This document shows, piece by piece, positions 22,072 to 31,215 of a DNA stretch of 60,113 nt. Position 1 is the first letter of the stretch, and every line of letters begins with the position of its first letter. This DNA comes from Demequina sp. Lineage in GTDB: Bacteria; Actinomycetota; Actinomycetes; Actinomycetales; Demequinaceae. Location: contig NZ_JADQBF010000055.1 of assembly GCF_016278775.1 (NCBI RefSeq), positions 1 to 60,113 on the forward strand. The letters are read 5' to 3'. A model generated the notes under the pieces. The model saw nothing but the letters and a program-made list of their open reading frames with translations, searched no databases and had not been told where the DNA came from. Made by a program: the position numbers and the translations under genes.

Positions 22072-22782
22072 TCAGGACTCCTCGGAGCTGGCCTTCCGCT
22101 GCGCCTTGTCGAGTTCGCGCTTGTACTGTGCGGAGTCACGATCGACGTACTCCTGGCCGGACATCGCACGGATCGCGTCCATCACGGCATCCGTCAGTTC
22201 CCGCAACGCTTCCCTGTCCTCTTGGCGGCCCCGATACCCGCTGATGTGGAGGGGGGCGCCGATGCGCACGCCGATGTCCTCGCGAGTAGGCACCCTCTTC
22301 CCCACCGGCTGCGCCACGTCTGTGTTGATCATCGCCACAGGAATGATGGGAACGCCAGCCTCGATGGCGAGCCGCGCCACCCCGGTCTTGCCGCGGTAGA
22401 GGCGGCCGTCAGGGCTGCGGGTGCCCTCAGGGTAGATGCCCAGCAACTCGCCGCCTCCCAGCACCTGCATGCCGGTGCGCAGCGCGGCCTCAGAGGCCTT
22501 GCCCCCGCCTCGATGCACGGGAATGGTGCCAACACCCTGCATAAAGGCCCTGGTAGCAGCGCCCTTGACGCCTTTGCCGGTGAAGTACTCCGACTTGCCA
22601 AGGAACACCACCTTGCGCTTGAGCACAAGGGGCAGAAACACGGAGTCGGAGAAGGACAAGTGGTTCGACGCCAAGATTGCGCCGCCATGCGCTGGCACAT
22701 TCTCTGAGCCCTCGACCCAGGGCCGGTAGTAGGCCTTGAGGCCGGGACCCAGCAACACGTGTTTGAACATCTGGTAGTACAT
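22072..22782 (-). CDS. plsC: 1-acyl-sn-glycerol-3-phosphate acyltransferase (PlsC family)
   Basis: A 236-residue acyltransferase of glycerophospholipid synthesis. The catalytic HX4D motif is SNHLSFSDSVF, and the glycerophosphate site is GIYPEGTRSPDGRLYRG. A GAGGAG ribosome site precedes the ATG. It is 19 bp after the ROK kinase gene on the same strand and about 100 bp before the PFK gene. Position and length match Rv2182c. The N terminus is hydrophobic enough for membrane association but has no clear transmembrane helix. Confidence 0.9.
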   Translation of the reverse strand: MYYQMFKHVLLGPGLKAYYRPWVEGSENVPAHGGAILASNHLSFSDSVFLPLVLKRKVVFLGKSEYFTGKGVKGAATRAFMQGVGTIPVHRGGGKASEAALRTGMQVLGGGELLGIYPEGTRSPDGRLYRGKTGVARLAIEAGVPIIPVAMINTDVAQPVGKRVPTREDIGVRIGAPLHISGYRGRQEDREALRELTDAVMDAIRAMSGQEYVDRDSAQYKRELDKAQRKASSEES

Positions 22783-22801
22783 GCGTCTCCTCGTGTTCGC
22801 T

Positions 22802-23776
22802 CTAGCGGGGCGTCAAGTCGAGCGGCACGGCCTCGCGAGCGAGCGCCGCTGCCCCCACGATTCCGGCGTCGTTTGCCATGTCGGCGGCCAAGATGGGAGG
22901 CACTGGGCGATGGCCACGTGCGGTCAGGTGCTCGAAGAAGGCCTCGCGGGCCGGTTCAAGCATGAGATCTCCCGCAGCGATCACGCCCCCGCCGATGACG
23001 AACACCTCGGGGTCGAGTACGGCGGCGACTTGAGCGCAGCCCTCGCCGATCCACCGGCCCACATCCGCCAGGAGTTCGAGTCCCAGTTCGTCGCCGTCAA
23101 GAGCGGCGGCCGTGACATCCGGACCGGAGATGGCCTGGGGCTTGCCGCCCGCGCGCTCGATCAGACCGGCGGCGCGCACGGGGCGATCGACGGCTGCCTT
23201 GCGGGCCTCGCGAGTCAAGGCAGAGCCAGACGCGTATTGCTCCCAGCAGCCCTTTTGCCCGCATCCGCACGGTTGACCGTTCGGCACCATGCGCAAGTGG
23301 CCCAGTTCGGCGGCAAAGCCATAGGCGCCACGCACCAGTTCACCGTCGACCACGATCGCGGACCCTAAGCCAGTGCCGATGGTGAGCATCACCATCGTCC
23401 CTGTGCCCTTGCCAGCGCCGTGAACGTATTCCGCCCAGCCCGCAGCGTTCGCGTCGTTCTCCACCACCACGGTGATGTCGTCTCGGCCCATCATGGCCCG
23501 CAGGTTGTCTCCCAGCGGGTAGTCGCGCCATGCGATGTTGGGAGCGAAATTCATGTGGTTGCGGTCGGAGCTTGCGAAGCCAGCCGCCGCAAGGCCTACG
23601 GCCCGCACGTCGTACTTCGCCGACAACTCCGCCACCGCGTCGGCGATGGCCGCATCGATGCTGCCGGGGTTCTGCGGCTGGGTGGGGCGGCGCACCTTCG
23701 TCAAGATCGTGCCAGTGCTGTCGACCACGCCCACAGCGATCTTGGTTCCCCCAATGTCGACACCCACCGCGTCCAC
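22802..23776 (-). CDS. glk: ROK-family sugar kinase (probable glucokinase)
   Basis: A 324-residue ROK kinase. The phosphate loop is VGVDIGGTKIAVGV, the catalytic segment ENDANAAGWAEYV, and the zinc/ROK signature CGCGQKGCWEQYASG with all four expected cysteine/histidine-type ligand positions except that the His is earlier in the chain. Glucokinase is the likely activity, consistent with a PFK gene in the same run, but ROK kinases for other hexoses cannot be excluded. The start is a GTG with GAAGGGA upstream. Confidence 0.87.
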   Translation of the reverse strand: MDAVGVDIGGTKIAVGVVDSTGTILTKVRRPTQPQNPGSIDAAIADAVAELSAKYDVRAVGLAAAGFASSDRNHMNFAPNIAWRDYPLGDNLRAMMGRDDITVVVENDANAAGWAEYVHGAGKGTGTMVMLTIGTGLGSAIVVDGELVRGAYGFAAELGHLRMVPNGQPCGCGQKGCWEQYASGSALTREARKAAVDRPVRAAGLIERAGGKPQAISGPDVTAAALDGDELGLELLADVGRWIGEGCAQVAAVLDPEVFVIGGGVIAAGDLMLEPAREAFFEHLTARGHRPVPPILAADMANDAGIVGAAALAREAVPLDLTPR

Positions 23777-23857
23777 GTCAATCCCTTCAGATGTATGTCA
23801 TTCGACCCCACCGAGGGTATCGTGAGCGCAACCATTCACCTTGCCAACGGAGTCAAC

Positions 23858-25645
23858 ATGAGTGATGCATCGTCCCCAGCGTCCCCTGCCCGCAACATCA
23901 TGGAACTCGCGACGGAATCCTGGTCTCTGCGCGCAGACAAGGTGGTGATGCGCTACACCGACGCCGATGACCAGTGGATCGACGTCACCGGCGCTCAAGC
24001 ACGCGCACACGTCGACGCCGTCGCGAAGGGGCTGATCGCGCGAGGCTTGGGTCCAGGCGACACCATCGGCATCATGTGCCGCACACGGTTCGAGTGGACA
24101 GTGCTTGACATGGCCATCTGGTCGGCAGGTGCCATCCCTGTTCCCGTCTACGACACGTCGTCGTCGTCCCAAATCGACTGGATCACGTCAGACGCCAACA
24201 TCGCCACGCTGTTTGTCGAGACCGATGCCCACGCGGCTCTCGCACGCAAGGTCGCCTCCGACTCCGAGTCGCCGCTCACCGCCATCGAGGTCATCGACAG
24301 GGGCGCCATCGACGCCCTCATGGCAGAGGGTGCGAGCGTGAGCGACGCCGAACTTGAGGCGCGCCGCACGGCCCCCGGTCCCGATGACCTGGCCACCATC
24401 ATCTACACGTCCGGCACCACTGGCAGGCCCAAGGGCGTCCGCCTCACGCACGGCAACTACACCGTGCACGTGGCCGGAATCCAAGAAGAGTTGCACGACG
24501 TCCTGTTCGAGGAGGGTGCCTCGACCGTCATGTTCCTGACGCTCGCGCACTCGCTTGCCCGGCTCGTCGAGGTCGCGCTCGTGGCGTCCGGCACCGTCCT
24601 GGGCTTCTGCCCAGACTCGACCAAGTTGGTCCCCTATATGGGCACGTTCAAGCCGACGCTGATCCTGGCCGTTCCGCGCGTGTTCGAGAAGGTCTATACG
24701 TCGGCCGAGCAGAAGGCCGCAGCTGGCGGCAAGGTCAAGATCTTCCGGTGGGCAGCCAAGCAGGCGATCGACTACTCGAGGGCGCTCGACACACCAGAGG
24801 GCCCGTCGGCTGCACTGAAGCTGCGCCACCGCATTGCCCACCGGCTGGTCCTGCAGAAGATTGTCAACGTGCTGGGAGGGAATGGCCACTGGGCCATCTC
24901 CGGCTCCGCCCCGCTGGGCGAACGGTTGGGGCACTTCTATCGCGGGCTGGGCCTGGTGGTGCTCGAGGGATACGGACTCACGGAGACCAACGCTGCGTCT
25001 CACGTGAACCGCCCCGAGCGGTCCAAGATCGGCACCGTGGGCAAGCCCCTGCCCGGCATCGAGGTCAAGATCGCCGACGACGGCGAGATCCTGTTGCGCG
25101 GGCCCTCGCTGTTCTCCGGCTACCACCACAATCCCGACGCGACGGCCGAGTCAGCGCAGGGTGACTGGTTCTTGACGGGTGACATTGGCGCCGAGGACGA
25201 CGAGGGTTACCTCACCATCACTGGCCGCAAGAAGGAACTCATCGTGACGGCCGGCGGAAAGAACGTGGCGCCCGCGATGCTGGAGGACCGACTGAGGGCC
25301 TATCCGCTGGTCTCTCAGTGCGTGGTGGTGGGCGACGGCAAGCCCTTCATCGCCGCGCTGATCACTCTCGATGCTGAGGCACTACCAGGCTGGCTCAAGG
25401 CGAAGGGCCTGCCCGAGCTGACGGTGGCAGAGGCGGCGGCCGACGCGACGGTGCGCGAGCACCTTGACAAGGCGGTCGAGCGAGCCAACAGGGCGGTGTC
25501 ACGCGCCGAGTCGATCCGCAAGTACGAGGTGGTGCTCGAGGACTTCACGATCGCGAACGGCTACCTCACTCCTTCCCTCAAGGTGGTGCGCGCCCGCGTC
25601 ATGAAGGACTTCCACGAACGCATCAAGGGCCTGTATCGCGAGTAA
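23858..25645 (+). CDS. fadD15: Long-chain fatty-acid-CoA ligase (FadD15-like)
   Basis: An AMP-forming acyl-CoA synthetase of 595 residues, close to the length of mycobacterial FadD15. The AMP-binding loop is IIYTSGTTGRPKGVRLTHGN, with the later motifs YGLTETNA, GDIGAEDDEGYLTITGRKKEL and a C-terminal catalytic lysine region. The ATG at 23858 is chosen because GGAG lies 6 bases upstream; a GTG at 23822 is in frame but has no ribosome site. The gene is divergent from the ROK kinase. Confidence 0.92.
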   Translation: MSDASSPASPARNIMELATESWSLRADKVVMRYTDADDQWIDVTGAQARAHVDAVAKGLIARGLGPGDTIGIMCRTRFEWTVLDMAIWSAGAIPVPVYDTSSSSQIDWITSDANIATLFVETDAHAALARKVASDSESPLTAIEVIDRGAIDALMAEGASVSDAELEARRTAPGPDDLATIIYTSGTTGRPKGVRLTHGNYTVHVAGIQEELHDVLFEEGASTVMFLTLAHSLARLVEVALVASGTVLGFCPDSTKLVPYMGTFKPTLILAVPRVFEKVYTSAEQKAAAGGKVKIFRWAAKQAIDYSRALDTPEGPSAALKLRHRIAHRLVLQKIVNVLGGNGHWAISGSAPLGERLGHFYRGLGLVVLEGYGLTETNAASHVNRPERSKIGTVGKPLPGIEVKIADDGEILLRGPSLFSGYHHNPDATAESAQGDWFLTGDIGAEDDEGYLTITGRKKELIVTAGGKNVAPAMLEDRLRAYPLVSQCVVVGDGKPFIAALITLDAEALPGWLKAKGLPELTVAEAAADATVREHLDKAVERANRAVSRAESIRKYEVVLEDFTIANGYLTPSLKVVRARVMKDFHERIKGLYRE

Positions 25646-25674
25646 CTGGCGACAGGACCGCGTCGCTCTAGCCG

Positions 25675-25998
25675 CTACAGGGCACTCCTTCTGGCCTCAT
25701 CAGCCGGCGTGGGAGTAATCGCGTTGATGAGCGCGACGATCAGCAGGTAGGCGAGCCCGTACACGAGCAGTGCGAACAGCGTCGAGAACTCCAGAACGTA
25801 TTGGCTCTGGTAGGTCTCGGTGGGAAACACGCCGCGGAACGGATCGAGCAAGACGCCGCTCATCTCGTACCACCAACTGACAAAGCCGTTGTCTTCGTTG
25901 GCGCCGAACAGCTTGAGCACGAACCGCAAGAGCAGGAACGCTCCCACCAACGTGAACAGAAATTCCAGAATTCTGGTGACGAGCAGATTGATGCGCAC
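25675..25998 (-). CDS. Small two-helix membrane protein (YggT-like)
   Basis: A 107-residue protein with a hydrophobic helix near each end (about 3-26 and 72-95) and a polar middle containing WWYEMSGVLLDPFRGVFP. The pattern of two membrane helices separated by a loop with the sequence DPFRG-FP resembles YggT-family proteins, but I am not certain of the family. The GTG at 25998 is preferred because GGAGG lies 4 bases upstream. It is convergent with the acyl-CoA ligase gene. Confidence 0.65.
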   Translation of the reverse strand: MRINLLVTRILEFLFTLVGAFLLLRFVLKLFGANEDNGFVSWWYEMSGVLLDPFRGVFPTETYQSQYVLEFSTLFALLVYGLAYLLIVALINAITPTPADEARRSAL

Positions 25999-26168
25999 GG
26001 CGCCTCCTTCGTCGGGCAAAGGTCCCGCGACCCGCAAGGCAACCGTGCGGCGCCGGGGACACGCAACTGGTCATTTTCCAGGTTAGCCGCCACCACATCG
26101 TCGTCAAGCCCTCACGAAGCTCGCCTCCCGGGGTGGATGGAATGGGGCTGTCGCGGATGAGGCGAGGG

Positions 26169-26360
26169 TCAGCTGGCGCGTTCATCCCGCACAAGTCGCA
26201 AGGGCGGCAATAGTCCCCCTTGCGACATGGCGGTGATGGCCGCCGCTTGGTCCTCGTCCACTTCGATGGTCTGGGGACGCCGCGTGATCGTGAGAAAGGA
26301 CACCACGCAGTCGCCGCACGCTGGGCCGCGTGCCGTGCACTCATCGCATTCGATCAACAT
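26169..26360 (-). CDS. Small Cys-rich conserved actinobacterial protein
   Basis: A 63-residue protein beginning MLIECDECTARGPACGDCVV, with four cysteines in a C-x2-C-x6-C-x2-C arrangement that could bind a metal, followed by an acidic helix and the conserved-looking GLLPPLRLV tail. Its ATG has TAGCGT 7 bases upstream on the minus strand and no ribosome site, so a leaderless mRNA is likely. It is divergent from the nuclease gene and occupies a position where such a small protein is commonly found. Its function is not known. Confidence 0.68.
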   Translation of the reverse strand: MLIECDECTARGPACGDCVVSFLTITRRPQTIEVDEDQAAAITAMSQGGLLPPLRLVRDERAS

Positions 26361-26367
26361 GACACTC

Positions 26368-26439
26368 ACGCTAAACGCGACCCCTGACATCTGGACATGA
26401 GCGCCAGCGCCCACCCCTGTCTGACCCGTGACGTACGGT
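26368..26439. promoter_or_regulatory. Divergent promoter region with two candidate -10 elements
   Basis: The minus-strand TAGCGT (26368-26373) is 7 bases before the small Cys-rich gene; the plus-strand TACGGT (26434-26439) is 7 bases before the nuclease gene. Both match TANNNT and both genes lack a Shine-Dalgarno sequence. Confidence 0.45.
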
Positions 26440-26446
26440 CTGACAC

Positions 26447-28162
26447 ATGACCATCGACGCGCCCGATCTGAGCTCTCAACTTCAGGGCGTGCAGGTAGGA
26501 CTCGACCAGATCGGCGAGCCGCTCCACGCCACCACCTTTGTGGTGGTCGACCTCGAGACCACCGGCGGCTCTCCCTCGGGGAGCGCCATCACCGAGATCG
26601 GCGCGGTCAAGACGCGCGGCGGCGAGGTTCTCGGGGAGTTTCAAACGCTCGTTGACCCAGGGCTGCCCATCCCACCCATGATTGTCGCCCTCACCGGGAT
26701 CACCGACGCCATGGTGGTGGCCGCACCCAGGATCGAGCAGGTGCTTCCCAGCTTCCTCGAGTTCCTCGGAGACGCCGTGCTGGTCGCGCACAACGCGCCA
26801 TTCGACGTCGGCTTCCTCAAGGCAGCCTGCCGCCAGCATGGCTACCGCTGGCCTGGCAACGAGGTGGTGGACACGGTCACCTTGGCCCGCAGGGCCACCA
26901 CCAAGGAGGAGGCTCCCAACAAGAAACTGTCGACGCTGGCACGCGCCTTCGGCACTGTGGTCACCCCCAACCACCGCGCACTGGAAGACGCCAGGGCCAC
27001 GTCGGAGATCCTCCACCACATGCTCGAGCGGTTGGCGCGCTTTGGCATCACGCACCGGGAAGATCTGGACGCCCTGCGCAACCCTGTGCCGGAGAAGCTG
27101 AGCAAGAAGGCCACGATGGCCGACAAGGTACCCGCGCAGCCAGGCGTCTACGTCTTCAGGGGCCCGCAAGGCGAGCACCTGTACGTCGGCACCTCCAAGA
27201 ACCTGCGCTCGCGCGTCAAGACCTACTTCACGCGGGGCGAGCAACGCCGCCAGATCAGGGAAATGCTCGAACTCGCAGTGGGAGTCGACACCTACGTGTG
27301 CGCCACCGACCTGGAGGCCAGAGTCGTCGAGGTGCGGATGATCGACCGTCACCGCCCCCGCTACAACCGCCGCTCCGCACGGCCGGAGCGCACGGCCTGG
27401 ATCGGCTTCACCGACGAGCGCTACCCACGCCTGCGCGTCACCCGCTCGGCATCCGGCGGCGGTGCGCTCGTGGGGCCGATGCGCGGCGGGGGCGAGTCTC
27501 AGTCCGCGATCGAAGCCGTTCAACACGCGCTAGGGGTGCGCACGTGCACCACGCGGCTCACGATCGTGCCGCGGGCCGGCGCTAGGGCGTGCCTGCAGAA
27601 GGATCTGGGCCAGTGCGCGGCCCCGTGCGTAGCTGGTGCAGAGTCTGGCTACGACGCCACCGTGGCGGCGGCCACTGCGGCACTGCAGGACGACCCCTCC
27701 CCCGTGGTCGCGGCGCTCTCCCAAGCCATTCAGGAGCACGTCGACAAGCTGGACTTCGAACGCGCGGCGCAGCTTCGGGACGGCATATCGGCCCTCGTCG
27801 ACGGATCGATGCGTGCCCAACGGCTGCAGGCGCTGCGCGGCGTGCGCCTGGTCGCCGTCAAGCGTTCAGGTCACGGCTTCGACGTGGTGTGCGTCGCGGA
27901 CGGCGTGCTCGCGGGATCGGCACACGTCTCTCAAGGGGTCTGGGCCGCATGCGCGCGGCTCAAGGACGAGTGGGACGAGGCCCCGGCCGATGCCCTGGTG
28001 GAGGAGCGCGAGATGATCGCGCGCTGGCTGGAGTCAGAAGGCACCAGACTCGTGTTCATCGAGGGCGAGTGGAGCAGCCCCGCCATGGGTGCCGCCAGGC
28101 ACGCCCGCTGGGTGAGCGCGCGCAACCTCGACCGCGAGAGCGTCGAGCAGTTGCGCCGCTAG
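26447..28162 (+). CDS. DEDDh 3'-5' exonuclease fused to a UvrC-like GIY-YIG domain
   Basis: A 571-residue fusion matching Rv2191. The N-terminal exonuclease domain (about 28-190) has VVVDLETTGG, AHNAPFDVGFL and the H-x4-D motif NHRALEDARAT. A GIY-YIG/UvrC-N-like domain follows from about residue 225 (GVYVFRGPQGEHLYVGTSKNLRSRV), then a UVR-like helical pair (FERAAQLRDGISAL). Such proteins are linked to DNA repair but lack the UvrC RNase H domain. Translation starts 7 bases after a TANNNT hexamer. It converges on trpD with 5 bp between the stops. Confidence 0.9.
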   Translation: MTIDAPDLSSQLQGVQVGLDQIGEPLHATTFVVVDLETTGGSPSGSAITEIGAVKTRGGEVLGEFQTLVDPGLPIPPMIVALTGITDAMVVAAPRIEQVLPSFLEFLGDAVLVAHNAPFDVGFLKAACRQHGYRWPGNEVVDTVTLARRATTKEEAPNKKLSTLARAFGTVVTPNHRALEDARATSEILHHMLERLARFGITHREDLDALRNPVPEKLSKKATMADKVPAQPGVYVFRGPQGEHLYVGTSKNLRSRVKTYFTRGEQRRQIREMLELAVGVDTYVCATDLEARVVEVRMIDRHRPRYNRRSARPERTAWIGFTDERYPRLRVTRSASGGGALVGPMRGGGESQSAIEAVQHALGVRTCTTRLTIVPRAGARACLQKDLGQCAAPCVAGAESGYDATVAAATAALQDDPSPVVAALSQAIQEHVDKLDFERAAQLRDGISALVDGSMRAQRLQALRGVRLVAVKRSGHGFDVVCVADGVLAGSAHVSQGVWAACARLKDEWDEAPADALVEEREMIARWLESEGTRLVFIEGEWSSPAMGAARHARWVSARNLDRESVEQLRR

Positions 28163-28167
28163 GCCAC

Positions 28168-29208
28168 TCAGTCCTGAGTCGCCTTGGCCCAGCGATGCAA
28201 GGTGGCCTCGGCCGCGCCGGAGTCAATCGCGTTCGCCGCCGCAGTCATGCCAGCCTTGATCCGGGTGACCAGATCGTCGGCGTCCGTGCCTGGGAGCGTC
28301 CCGTCCGCCGCGATCGCCAGCGCGGCGTTGGCGATGACGGTCTCACGCACCGGCCCGCTCGCCCCCGCCAACACGGACCGCACCACTGCGGCGTTTTCGT
28401 CGAACTCGCCTCCGCGCAGCGCCTCGATCGGGATCGGGTGCAGCCCCAGGTCCGCGGCAGCGTCGATCACGGCCTCGCTCACCACACCATCTCTCACGGT
28501 CCACACGCGAGTGGCCGCGGTCGCAGCCAACTCGTCCAGGCCATCCTCGTTGCGGAACACCATGCCGTCGCGGCCGCGCATGGCGAGCACCTCTGCCATG
28601 ACGGGGGCCAACGCGGCTGACGACGCGCCAATGGCGCTGACGGCTGGCTGGGCTGGGTTGGTGAGCGGACCCAACACGTTGAAGATGGTGGGGATGCCGA
28701 GCTCTTTGCGCACGGGGCCAGCAAAGCGCATGGCCGGGTGAAACTTGATCGCGTAGCAGAAGGTGATGCCGACCTCTTCGACCACCTCGGCCACGCGCTG
28801 CGGCTCGAGGTCGAGGTTGACGCCGAGCGCGGAAAGCACGTCGGAAGACCCTGTGGTGGAGGATGCGGCACGGCTGCCGTGCTTGACCACCCGTAGCCCC
28901 GTGCCAGCGATCACGATCGCGGCCATGGTCGAGATGTTGACGGTGTTGGCCTTGTCGCCGCCAGTACCCACGATGTCAACGCAGCGACCAGGGACGGTGA
29001 GAGGTGCGGCGTGGGCGAGCATCGTCTCCACCATGCCGTTCACCTCTGCCGCGGTGGCCCCCTTAGTCTGCATCCCCATGAGGAACGCCCCCAATTGGGC
29101 GTCGGTGGCGCGACCGTTGAAGACCTCGTCGAGCATCCAGGCCGTGTCCGCCGCGTCGAGGTCCTCGTCAAAGGACAGGCGCATCAGGATGTCGGGCCAC
29201 GTTGCCAT
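28168..29208 (-). CDS. trpD: Anthranilate phosphoribosyltransferase
   Basis: Second enzyme of tryptophan synthesis, 346 residues. The phosphoribosyl-pyrophosphate site DIVGTGGDKANTVNIST, the KHGSRAASSTTGSSD anthranilate loop and the later GMVFRNEDGLDE are all intact. The ATG has AAGGAA 6 bases upstream. Other trp genes are absent nearby, as expected for this conserved orphan position (Rv2192c). It is downstream of the receiver-domain gene on the same strand. Confidence 0.94.
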   Translation of the reverse strand: MATWPDILMRLSFDEDLDAADTAWMLDEVFNGRATDAQLGAFLMGMQTKGATAAEVNGMVETMLAHAAPLTVPGRCVDIVGTGGDKANTVNISTMAAIVIAGTGLRVVKHGSRAASSTTGSSDVLSALGVNLDLEPQRVAEVVEEVGITFCYAIKFHPAMRFAGPVRKELGIPTIFNVLGPLTNPAQPAVSAIGASSAALAPVMAEVLAMRGRDGMVFRNEDGLDELAATAATRVWTVRDGVVSEAVIDAAADLGLHPIPIEALRGGEFDENAAVVRSVLAGASGPVRETVIANAALAIAADGTLPGTDADDLVTRIKAGMTAAANAIDSGAAEATLHRWAKATQD

Positions 29209-29249
29209 GAGAATTCCTTCTGTGGAGAGTCAGTAGAGGGGTGGAGAAC

Positions 29250-29678
29250 CTAAGCGGTCGCTGAAGCGGGCTCGAAGAAGGCGTCGACGGCGTCCTTCAC
29301 GACGAACGGGTCAAGCGGGTGCGCGACGGCGGCGTCTGCCTCGGACCACGTGGCGAGCCAAGCGTCGGCCGTGCGGCCCACCAGCAACAGGATGGGCGGG
29401 CACACAAAGAGCTCGTGCTTGAACTGCCGCGCGATGCCCATTCCTCCAGACTTGGCCGCCTCGCCGTCAAGAATCATGAGGTCGAAGTCGTTGGCGTCCG
29501 CCTGCATCACGGTGCCGTCGTGGGTGGCGGTCTCGGTCCACTCGACGGACCTGCCAGAGGTGGTGTGACCGACAGCAAGCTTGACCTTGTCACGCACCGT
29601 GACGTCGTCGCTGTAGAGCAAGATGTTGACTGGCTTGAGTGCCGGAGAGTCGCCGGGGCGAACAGTGACGTCGTTCAT
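29250..29678 (-). CDS. Stand-alone response-regulator receiver-like protein
   Basis: A 142-residue protein with one receiver-like domain and no output domain. The acidic pair is D24-D25 (LYSDD), and the phosphoacceptor candidate is D71 in LMILDGEA. The lysine expected after the fifth strand is replaced by His (AVAHPLDPF), so switching may be altered. Upstream, CAGAAT lies 7 bases before the ATG and no ribosome site is seen. It is divergent from ctaE, 112 bp apart, so it could have a role linked to respiration, but no histidine kinase is present. Confidence 0.65.
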   Translation of the reverse strand: MNDVTVRPGDSPALKPVNILLYSDDVTVRDKVKLAVGHTTSGRSVEWTETATHDGTVMQADANDFDLMILDGEAAKSGGMGIARQFKHELFVCPPILLLVGRTADAWLATWSEADAAVAHPLDPFVVKDAVDAFFEPASATA

Positions 29679-29778
29679 GCGGTCCATTCTGGCACGACGC
29701 ACAGGGACGACGTCCGGTCTCGACTTGTGTGGCGCGCCGGGACCCGGGACCTTTGCTCGCGCTCGCGCTCAAGACAGG

Positions 29779-29784
29779 CATAAT
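29779..29784 (+). promoter_or_regulatory. Candidate -10 element of ctaE-qcrCAB
   Basis: CATAAT followed by 6 bases (GGGTCC) and the ATG of ctaE at 29791. It is close to the TATAAT consensus; no convincing -35 is seen in the GCTCGC-repeat stretch upstream. Confidence 0.5.
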
Positions 29785-29790
29785 GGGTCC

Positions 29791-30423
29791 ATGTCCCACG
29801 CACCAGCGGCGATGTCCTCCCCGATCCACGCTACGCGCCCCAATCGAGTCGCGGTCGGGACCATAGTCTGGCTTAGTTCCGAACTCATGTTCTTCGCAGG
29901 ACTTTTCGCCATGTACTTCACCCTGCGAGGCGAGGCTCCCGGCGAGTGGGCCTCCGGCACGTCGTTGTTGAACGTGCCGTTTGCGTTGTTCAACACCGCG
30001 ATCCTGGTGGCGTCATCCTTCACCGCCCAAGCGGGCGTGTGGGCCGCCGAACGTTACCAACGCCGACGCACGGGCTCACTGTTGAACTTCCGCGCGTGGG
30101 GCGTCCACGAGTGGTTCGTGCTGACGTACATCATGGGCTCGCTCTTCATCGCCGGCCAGATCTTTGAGTACTCCGAGCTGGTCCACGAGGGCCTCACCAT
30201 CTCGTCCTCGCCTTATGGCTCCGCCTTCTACATCACCACCGGCTTCCACGGCCTCCACGTACTTGGCGGCCTGATCGCCATGCTGTTCGTGCTGGGCCGC
30301 TCCTTCGTCGCTAGGAAGTTCGGCACGCTCGAGGCAACCACCACCATCGTCGTGTCCTACTACTGGCACTTTGTCGACGTGGTCTGGGTTGCCCTGTTCC
30401 TTGTCATCTACGGTCTGCAATAG
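29791..30423 (+). CDS. ctaE: Cytochrome c oxidase subunit III
   Basis: A 210-residue integral subunit of the aa3 oxidase with five predicted membrane helices, the usual actinobacterial form. Conserved segments include [33 protein letters not shown] and [10 protein letters not shown]. The start codon 6 bases after CATAAT suggests a leaderless transcript; longer frames have no support. It leads the ctaE-qcrCAB operon; the qcrC start is 9 bases after its stop. Confidence 0.95.
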   Translation: MSHAPAAMSSPIHATRPNRVAVGTIVWLSSELMFFAGLFAMYFTLRGEAPGEWASGTSLLNVPFALFNTAILVASSFTAQAGVWAAERYQRRRTGSLLNFRAWGVHEWFVLTYIMGSLFIAGQIFEYSELVHEGLTISSSPYGSAFYITTGFHGLHVLGGLIAMLFVLGRSFVARKFGTLEATTTIVVSYYWHFVDVVWVALFLVIYGLQ

Positions 30424-30432
30424 GGGGACCCG

Positions 30433-31215
30433 ATGCGCACAGTTGCTTTGAAGCGTCACCACCGCGCGGCGCCCCTGATCCTGATGTTCGCGTTGCTGGC
30501 TGGACTCACCATGGCCGCATCGTTTGCTCGTTCGGAGCCAGCACAGGCAACGGTGGCGTCTGAGGACGCCATCCAAGAGGGCCAGAAGCTCTTCGCCGCC
30601 AACTGCGCCACGTGCCACGGCTTGAGCGCTCAGGGCCAAGACGGCGTCGCGCCGACGCTGGTAGGGGTTGGTGCAGCCGCCGTTGACTTCCAGGTGGGCA
30701 CCGGCCGCATGCCGATGCAGGCCTCCGGCCCGCAGGCAATCGCCAAGGACGTCCAGTTCAACGACAAGCAGATCGCTCAGCTGGCCGCTTACGTCGCGTC
30801 GCTCGGCCCCGGACCTTCTGTTCCCGACGCGGAGGCGGTCGACGCCGCGCTTGGCGACCCCGCCAACGGCATGCAGCTGTTCCGCACCAACTGCTCCATG
30901 TGTCACGGGTCAGTGGGAGGCGGCGGAGCGCTCAGTCAGGGCAAGTACGCGCCCGCGCTGTGGGCGACCACCCCCACCCACATCTACGAGGCCATGCTGG
31001 TGGGACCCCAGTCGATGCCAGTGTTCAACGACGCGAACATGACGCCAGAAGACAAGCGCGACATCATCGCCTTCCTGGAGGAGCAGCGCGACGGCGCGCC
31101 GGGAGGCCTCAGCCTGGGCACCATCGGCCCCGTCGCCGAGGGCCTGTGGGCGTGGCTGCTGGGCATGGGCCTGATTGTGGGGTTCACCGTGTGGATTGGA
31201 GTGCGTTCCTCATGA
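30433..31215 (+). CDS. qcrC: Diheme cytochrome c subunit of the bc1-type complex
   Basis: A 260-residue cytochrome cc of the actinobacterial bc1 complex, which replaces both cytochrome c1 and a soluble cytochrome c. Two heme sites are visible, C58-A-T-C-H62 and C154-S-M-C-H158. An N-terminal signal-anchor helix (about 13-32) and a C-terminal membrane helix (about 235-257) hold it in the membrane. Translation is coupled to qcrA by an ATGA overlap. The product passes electrons to the CuA site of CtaC. Confidence 0.96.
   Translation: MRTVALKRHHRAAPLILMFALLAGLTMAASFARSEPAQATVASEDAIQEGQKLFAANCATCHGLSAQGQDGVAPTLVGVGAAAVDFQVGTGRMPMQASGPQAIAKDVQFNDKQIAQLAAYVASLGPGPSVPDAEAVDAALGDPANGMQLFRTNCSMCHGSVGGGGALSQGKYAPALWATTPTHIYEAMLVGPQSMPVFNDANMTPEDKRDIIAFLEEQRDGAPGGLSLGTIGPVAEGLWAWLLGMGLIVGFTVWIGVRSS

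Noticed and set aside
23420-23857. N-terminal extension of the acyl-CoA ligase
   Set aside because: It is antisense to the ROK kinase gene; the ATG at 23858 has GGAG upstream and gives the normal length.
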